Assembly: GCA_027364775.1 (NCBI GenBank)
Contig: DAHXOS010000025.1
Span: forward strand, 1-14,735
DNA length: 14,735 nt
Direction of reading: 5' to 3'
DNA from: a bacterium
GTDB taxonomy: Bacteria; Patescibacteriota; Microgenomatia; Daviesbacterales; UBA10151
Part shown: positions 12,051 to 14,735 of the stretch, piece by piece
Layout: each line of letters begins with the position of its first letter
How positions within the stretch are numbered: the first letter of the stretch is position 1
Made by a program: the position numbers and the translations under genes
Notes under the pieces: generated by a model
Database searches by the model: none
Seen by the model: the letters and a program-made list of their open reading frames with translations, nothing else
What the model was told of the DNA's origin: nothing

Positions 12051-12860
12051 TTATGCGGCTTTCACTGGGGTAGCTTGATGGGCTCTCCATAAGCTTTTAC
12101 CAAAAGTATTTAACTCATCCGGAGTAAATTTTGTAGGAATAAATGCTTTAAACCCGGATTCGCCAGTTCTGAAATCTACAACTGGATAATGAATACCTAA
12201 TCGTTTTCCTAATTTTCTTTTATCCTCAACAAAGGGAGAGTTTGTATTTAATAATGCTTGAGCTTCATCAACAGAAATTGGCAATATAGTAGGTGTAGTC
12301 ATCTCGAAATCAGCCTCCTCACCCCTCATGGTATGAAGAGCACGAGTTGCTGTATATTTAACATCTTTAGCTAAAGAAGGGTTTTTTATAGTTATATTCA
12401 AGTAATCAACAAATGATACAAAAATAGGAAAATCTGGTCTTAGTGTATAGGTAGTATCAGGATTATGGGGGTCTTGCAACTCTTGAGATACTCTACCCTT
12501 GCTATCCATATAAGCTTGAAACGCTCCTTTACCTTCTCTTAATCTAACGATATCCATTCCCAGATAAAAGAATTTTTCAGGGGTGGTAACTTCATCTCTT
12601 TCTGTAGCCTCTGCCCAGAATTCCGTAATCGCTCTTTCTTCTGGATTTGAAACATAAAGCTTCTGTCTACCGTCATTTGGTTTGGGGGCAGTATGATATT
12701 CTCTAATAAAATAGGCAAATGCTTGAGCTCTTAGAGCCTCAGGTGTAACTGATTCATAAAAAGAGATCAAATCCTGTATACCATATCTTTTACCAATTCC
12801 CTGCTGTCTAAATCCTAATTCTTTTGCTCTTTTTTGTTGATATGTTTCTGTGACTGGCAT
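12051..12860 (-). CDS. Unknown protein, 269 residues
   Basis: I do not recognise this family. It is a soluble protein of mixed charge, with no signal peptide or membrane segment. Notable stretches are an N-terminal helix-rich region (QQKRAKELGFRQQGIGKRYG, PEALRAQAFAYFIREY), a middle part resembling a folded alpha/beta domain, and KFTPDELNTFGKSLWRAH near the C-terminus. Expression is well supported: TTGACT (12895-12890), a 16-nt spacer, TATAAT (12873-12868) and 7 nt to ATG 12860. Like the interrupted gene at 5580-6419, it is a minus-strand stand-alone gene with good codon structure. It is divergent from the recombinase operon, so the two promoters share a 110-nt region. Confidence 0.7.
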   Translation of the reverse strand: MPVTETYQQKRAKELGFRQQGIGKRYGIQDLISFYESVTPEALRAQAFAYFIREYHTAPKPNDGRQKLYVSNPEERAITEFWAEATERDEVTTPEKFFYLGMDIVRLREGKGAFQAYMDSKGRVSQELQDPHNPDTTYTLRPDFPIFVSFVDYLNITIKNPSLAKDVKYTATRALHTMRGEEADFEMTTPTILPISVDEAQALLNTNSPFVEDKRKLGKRLGIHYPVVDFRTGESGFKAFIPTKFTPDELNTFGKSLWRAHQATPVKAA

Positions 12861-12867
12861 AGCTGAG

Positions 12868-12895
12868 ATTATACAAACTAATAATTAAAAGTCAA
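12868..12895 (-). promoter_or_regulatory. Promoter of the 269-aa gene, leaderless arrangement
   Basis: TTGACT, 16 nt and TATAAT on the minus strand, with 7 nt to ATG 12860. This is the clearest leaderless promoter in the window. It sits back to back with the recombinase operon promoter starting at 12922. Confidence 0.75.
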
Positions 12896-12921
12896 GCTAG
12901 AATAGGAAAGCTAAAATTCTC

Positions 12922-12950
12922 TTGACAAACTATAAATATATGACTATAAT
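12922..12950 (+). promoter_or_regulatory. Full-consensus promoter of the recombinase operon
   Basis: TTGACA (12922-12927), exactly 17 nt and TATAAT (12945-12950) make a perfect consensus sigma70 promoter, predicting a start near 12957. Such strength for a recombinase gene suggests that it is normally repressed. Confidence 0.88.
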
Positions 12951-12963
12951 TATATTTATAGTT
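12928..12963. promoter_or_regulatory. 13-bp inverted-repeat operator around the -10 box
   Basis: AACTATAAATATA (12928-12940) and its exact reverse complement (12951-12963) flank a 10-nt centre that contains the TATAAT box. The left arm begins next to the -35 box and the right arm covers the predicted transcription start. A protein binding both arms would occlude the whole promoter. Confidence 0.75.
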
Positions 12964-12982
12964 ACTTAGATTGGATAAGAGT

Positions 12983-13291
12983 ATGGAGATAGTCAAGGAA
13001 AGTTCACTAAATAATAAAGTATTTTTGAATGAACCATATAATCCCTCACAACTTCAGGATGATACATATGAGAGGTTAAACCAACTATTTACTGAGCAAG
13101 ATCAGCAGCAAAGGGATATTCTAGAGGCAAGGGAAATATTGGGTGATTCTGCAAAGGACTTATCAGATAGTGAGGTTTATGACTTAATAAATGAAGTTCA
13201 GTTTTTAGTAGACTCCTGGCTAGAAGAATATGAAAGAAATGTATTTGATGGTAAAACTTTAGATGAATTTCTTGAACTTGAACAAAAATGA
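12983..13291 (+). CDS. Small acidic protein co-translated with the serine recombinase
   Basis: I do not recognise this gene. From ATG 12983 it encodes 102 residues; a TTG at 12971 would add four. It is strongly acidic and helix-rich (TYERLNQLFTEQDQQQRDIL, DLINEVQFLVDSWLEEYERN, LDEFLELEQK), with no HTH or membrane segment. Its TGA overlaps the recombinase ATG (ATGA, 13288-13291), so the two are translationally coupled. It is the only convincing gene here ending in TGA. The context suggests a partner or regulator of the recombinase. Its acidity argues against a DNA-binding excisionase and is more compatible with a protein-protein modulator or DNA mimic, but that is speculation. Confidence 0.7.
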   Translation: MEIVKESSLNNKVFLNEPYNPSQLQDDTYERLNQLFTEQDQQQRDILEAREILGDSAKDLSDSEVYDLINEVQFLVDSWLEEYERNVFDGKTLDEFLELEQK

Positions 13292-14735
13292 TTACTGCGC
13301 CTATTTTAAATAGTTATTCTGGCCCTAAAAAGGCCGTTATTTATATCCGTGTATCCTCCGAAGAGCAAGTATTTTCCTTAAAAACTCAAGAAGAAATATG
13401 CCGTAGAGATGCTAGATATAAGGGTTATGAAATAGATCAAGTATTTAGAGAAGAAGGCAAGTCTGCAAAAACAATTACAGGTCGACCTGAACTTTTAAAA
13501 CTGATTGATTACTGTAGAAGGAATAAAAAAGATATTAAAGCTGTATTTGTTTATAGACTAGATAGGTTATCCCGGCAAACCTCAGATTATTTAGCTCTTA
13601 GAAAAAGGTTCTTTGAAATGGGTATTGCTTTAATTTCAGCCTCTGAACCCACAGGAAATTCACCTACAGAGAAATTATTAGAAACAGTTTTAGCAAGTTT
13701 TGCTCAACATGATAATGACGTTCGAAGCGAAAGAACCAAAAATGGTATGAGAGCTAGATTTTTATCTGGCTTAGTAACTAATCATGTGCCTCTTGGCTAT
13801 TTAAATCAGCATGGATATGCCATTAAAGATCCTAAAACTTTCGATACTATTAAAAAAGCATGGGATTTAATGGCTACAGGGACAAAAAGCCTAAAAGAGA
13901 TATCATTAATAATGAATCAATGGGGATTAAAGTATAGACATCAAACATTACAAAGAATTTTCAGAAACAAATTCTATATGGGTATATTAGTGTCTCCCAA
14001 ATATCCTGAAGAAGTAAAGGGTCAACACATCCCCATGGTAACTGAAGAACAATTTTATAAAGTTCAAGCTATCTTAGATGGAAGAAATACCAATAAACTT
14101 ATAGACCCAAGAAAAAATAGGGATAATTTTGATTTTCCTTTAAGAAGAATTGTTAAATGTAGTAAATGTGGATCGAATTTTACTGGTGCATGGAGCAAAT
14201 ATCACAAATACGCTTACTATTTCTGTAGAAAAAGATGTGTTCAAATATCTATTCCTGCAAAAACAATTCATACAGAATTAGAAAATCTATTATGCTCTCT
14301 TACGCCATCTGAAAACGGTTTAAAACTATACTGCAATAGACTTCTTAAAGCTTACACCAAAAAAGCTTTAAAATTAAAAAAGAAAGTAAATACTGCCAAT
14401 GAGGAAATAGCTAAGCTACAGACATTACGACAAGTCCTAGTTGAGAAGAATTTGGCAGGAATTTATTCAGATGAGATCTTTAAAGAGCAAAATGCTGTTA
14501 TTGAAAATAAGATTGCCGCTGCATATGCTGCTCAAGATGATGAGGTGGTTACTAAATACGATATTAATAAGATTAACGCCTTTTTGATGGATAAACTCTC
14601 GAATGTAGGGCAAACCTATGCCACATCAAAGACGCTTAGCCAGATTCGTTGCCTTCTCGGTTCGATTTTTTTGTCCGGAGTCACATGGGGCTATCCGGGC
14701 TATTCGAACTGCATGATTAGCCCGTTATATCAATC
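13288..14735 (+). CDS. Large serine recombinase (site-specific integrase), 3' end beyond window
   Basis: This large serine recombinase would integrate or excise a mobile element between attachment sites. From ATG 13288 the frame stays open to the last base (482 codons). The resolvase domain has YIRVSS with catalytic Ser23, and YRLDRLSR (89-96) carries the conserved arginines. A recombinase domain spans about 165-275. The zinc ribbon is Cys291-x2-Cys294 with Cys313-x3-Cys317, and a lysine-rich coiled coil follows (about 352-400). The terminal LLGSIFLSGVTWGYPGYSN is typical of the C-terminus of these enzymes, so probably only a few residues are missing. The last 110 bases are visibly more GC-rich than the rest. 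All catalytic features are intact. Attachment sites were not found in the window. Confidence 0.93.
   Translation, partial: MITAPILNSYSGPKKAVIYIRVSSEEQVFSLKTQEEICRRDARYKGYEIDQVFREEGKSAKTITGRPELLKLIDYCRRNKKDIKAVFVYRLDRLSRQTSDYLALRKRFFEMGIALISASEPTGNSPTEKLLETVLASFAQHDNDVRSERTKNGMRARFLSGLVTNHVPLGYLNQHGYAIKDPKTFDTIKKAWDLMATGTKSLKEISLIMNQWGLKYRHQTLQRIFRNKFYMGILVSPKYPEEVKGQHIPMVTEEQFYKVQAILDGRNTNKLIDPRKNRDNFDFPLRRIVKCSKCGSNFTGAWSKYHKYAYYFCRKRCVQISIPAKTIHTELENLLCSLTPSENGLKLYCNRLLKAYTKKALKLKKKVNTANEEIAKLQTLRQVLVEKNLAGIYSDEIFKEQNAVIENKIAAAYAAQDDEVVTKYDINKINAFLMDKLSNVGQTYATSKTLSQIRCLLGSIFLSGVTWGYPGYSNCMISPLYQ

Noticed and set aside
13289..13309. TGA as a sense codon, which would extend the acidic protein by seven residues to TAA
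   Set aside because: No long gene here contains in-frame TGA, and the ATGA overlap with the recombinase start is a normal coupling signal.

Overview
The window is an AT-rich bacterial chromosome segment using the standard code (TAA and TAG stops, TGG for Trp, no in-frame TGA in the long genes). Lineage is inferred, not proven. The compact dnaE-rplS-rnhB-yraN cluster, the UDP-sugar dehydrogenase without its C-terminal domain, promoters placed directly on start codons, and several uncharacterised proteins of a kind I associate with this group all suggest a Candidate Phyla Radiation (Patescibacteria) genome, possibly Microgenomates.

Positions 1-4499 carry a core block on the plus strand: the 3' two thirds of dnaE, rplS (L19), rnhB (RNase HII), a YraN-type nuclease-fold protein, and a short nucleotide-sugar dehydrogenase. 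An Erm/KsgA-type rRNA adenine dimethyltransferase follows (real start GTG 4665, not ATG 4629), with a GC-rich hairpin over its start codon. From 5580 to 7744 the minus strand carries an unknown gene interrupted by an in-frame TGA, a tRNA-Glu(UUC) with encoded CCA, and an NAD-dependent sugar epimerase.

Positions 7790-8862 are a complete insertion sequence: DDE transposase, roughly 30-bp imperfect terminal inverted repeats, and an exact 5-bp target duplication (AGGTA). Its right duplication abuts the -35 box of a strong promoter whose spacer holds a 22-bp perfect palindrome. That promoter drives no protein gene. Downstream is an apparent structured RNA of about 130 nt (8903-9032): a closed three-way junction, a GCAA-capped hairpin and an intrinsic terminator. 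I could not match it to a known RNA class, and it is the best candidate here for something undescribed.

From 9083 to the right edge the region is accessory in character: a DUF1003-like membrane protein, an unknown protein whose promoter and start region are duplicated about 670 bp away, a decayed ORF, a small unknown gene, an XRE regulator, a membrane protein that looks like the detached N-terminus of a larger ATPase-linked protein, and another unknown protein. At the edge lies a mobile-element operon: a small acidic protein coupled by an ATGA overlap to a large serine recombinase, driven by a full-consensus promoter with 13-bp inverted-repeat arms around its -10 box.

Several genes (rplS, the sugar dehydrogenase, the XRE gene, the 81-aa and 269-aa genes) have a -10 hexamer 6-8 nt before the start codon, which implies leaderless mRNAs.
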